NCBI GenBank assembly: GCA_002453315.1
Contig: DKGO01000048.1
Coordinates: forward strand, 1 to 16,300
Length of the DNA stretch: 16,300 nucleotides
Source of the DNA: Caryophanales bacterium UBA6768
GTDB taxonomy: Bacteria; Bacillota; Bacilli; Bacillales_D; Amphibacillaceae
Reading direction: 5' to 3'
The notes beneath the pieces are model-generated. The model had not been told where the DNA came from, made no database searches, and was given only the letters and a program-made list of their open reading frames with translations. Position 1 is the first letter of the stretch. Each line of letters opens with the position of its first letter. The position numbers and the translations under genes were made by a program. Shown piece by piece: positions 15,821 through 16,300 of the stretch.

Positions 15821-15838
15821 ATATATACACCACTCATT

Positions 15839-16300
15839 TTATTTTGTACCAAGTATTTTAATAGGTGTTTTAACCTTACTTGTTTGACAGCTTAAGGTCA
15901 TCCCCGTTTCACCATCTACTTGGTACGGAATTTTTGTTTTTGAAGTAATTTTGATTTGCTTAGCAGAGAAAATATGTACTTCTTTAAAATCGATATGTTT
16001 TCCCGTAAAAACAGTGCCAAATAAAAATAATACCTTTAGTTTTGAAATAGAATCAACAACAAGGATTGATAATGTCTCGTCATTATTTTCTGCTAATGGG
16101 TTTATTTTCATACCGCCTCCGAAATACGGTTGGTTGTTTATAGTTGTTAAAAAACAACGATGGAAGTGTTTCGTGACCCCGTCCATCTCGATTGTCACAT
16201 CAATCGTTTTATAAAAAAATAACTGTTTAATAAGTGCGATAATATAGCTAATCTTACCTAATTTTAATTTATTAAGTAATTTTTTTAAGGCCGATTCATT
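15839..16300 (-). CDS. Diacylglycerol kinase family lipid kinase, C-terminal part (window-edge truncated)
   Basis: The reading frame is open from the right window edge without any stop to the TAA at 15839, so at least 153 residues belong to a gene whose start lies beyond 16300. A GTG near 16198 within it is not the real start. The sequence matches the C-terminal beta-sandwich domain of the DAGK/YegS/BmrU lipid kinases: TINNQPYFGGGMKINPLAENNDETLSI corresponds to the family N-x-x-x-x-G-G-G-M-x-x-x-P-x-A-x-x-x-D-G/E-x-L segment, and KIPYQVDGET to the conserved V-D-G-E-P strand. The N-terminal ATP-binding GGDGT motif would lie outside the window. Likely a YtlR-type kinase by position; substrate unknown. 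It converges on ytzH. Confidence 0.82.
   Translation of the reverse strand, partial: NESALKKLLNKLKLGKISYIIALIKQLFFYKTIDVTIEMDGVTKHFHRCFLTTINNQPYFGGGMKINPLAENNDETLSILVVDSISKLKVLFLFGTVFTGKHIDFKEVHIFSAKQIKITSKTKIPYQVDGETGMTLSCQTSKVKTPIKILGTK

Noticed and set aside
15839..16198. Complete 119-residue small protein
   Set aside because: The frame continues without a stop to the window edge and matches the C-terminal domain of lipid kinases, so it is part of a longer gene.

Overview
The window is a low-GC Firmicutes chromosome segment, most likely from a Bacillaceae member of the Oceanobacillus/Virgibacillus/Lentibacillus type. The evidence is AT-rich DNA, strong GGAGG-type ribosome binding sites, and gene content and order that largely follow the B. 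subtilis yt* region: aroA, ytxH, ytxG, murC, sftA, ytpQ, ytoP, ytnP, ytzH and a lipid kinase. Genus is inferred from synteny only.

Left part (1-5550): a bifunctional chorismate mutase/DAHP synthase (minus) has a clear sigma-A promoter. It is divergent from a 707-residue FtsA/PilM-like actin-fold protein that ends in tandem beta-grasp-like modules. The latter converges on ytxH-ytxG (minus), which encode small membrane-anchored envelope/stress proteins; YtxH carries seven near-perfect 11-residue LEA-like repeats. A complete 1010-bp IS1595-family element, with 29-bp terminal inverted repeats and an exact 8-bp target duplication TTTATTAT, sits 23 bp upstream of the ytxG start codon. A good sigma-B-type promoter facing ytxG lies just beyond the far side of the IS, so the element appears to have separated the stress promoter from its operon.

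Centre (5738-11260): a minus-strand run ytpQ - sftA - nicotinate phosphoribosyltransferase - murC. It combines a DUF1444 protein, the soluble septum-associated DNA translocase, NAD salvage and peptidoglycan precursor synthesis.

Right part (11261-16300): a ytoQ-type gene (plus) with its own promoter shares a strong hairpin terminator with a convergent DUF84 NTP phosphatase - M42 aminopeptidase pair (minus). A small PepSY-like membrane protein (plus) and the YtnP-type lactonase (minus) converge on a 435-bp gap. That gap is mostly filled by seven tandem copies of a 52-bp unit. In each unit the arms TGCCCTTCT and AGAAGGGCA alternate every 26 bp, so each arm could pair with the neighbour on either side. 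ytzH (plus) and the C-terminal part of a diacylglycerol-kinase-family lipid kinase (minus, cut by the window edge) close the window.

No CRISPR array, defence cassette, phage, tRNA or rRNA was seen. The least ordinary structures are the alternating hairpin array, the IS-interrupted sigma-B control of ytxGH, and the modular tail of the FtsA-like protein.
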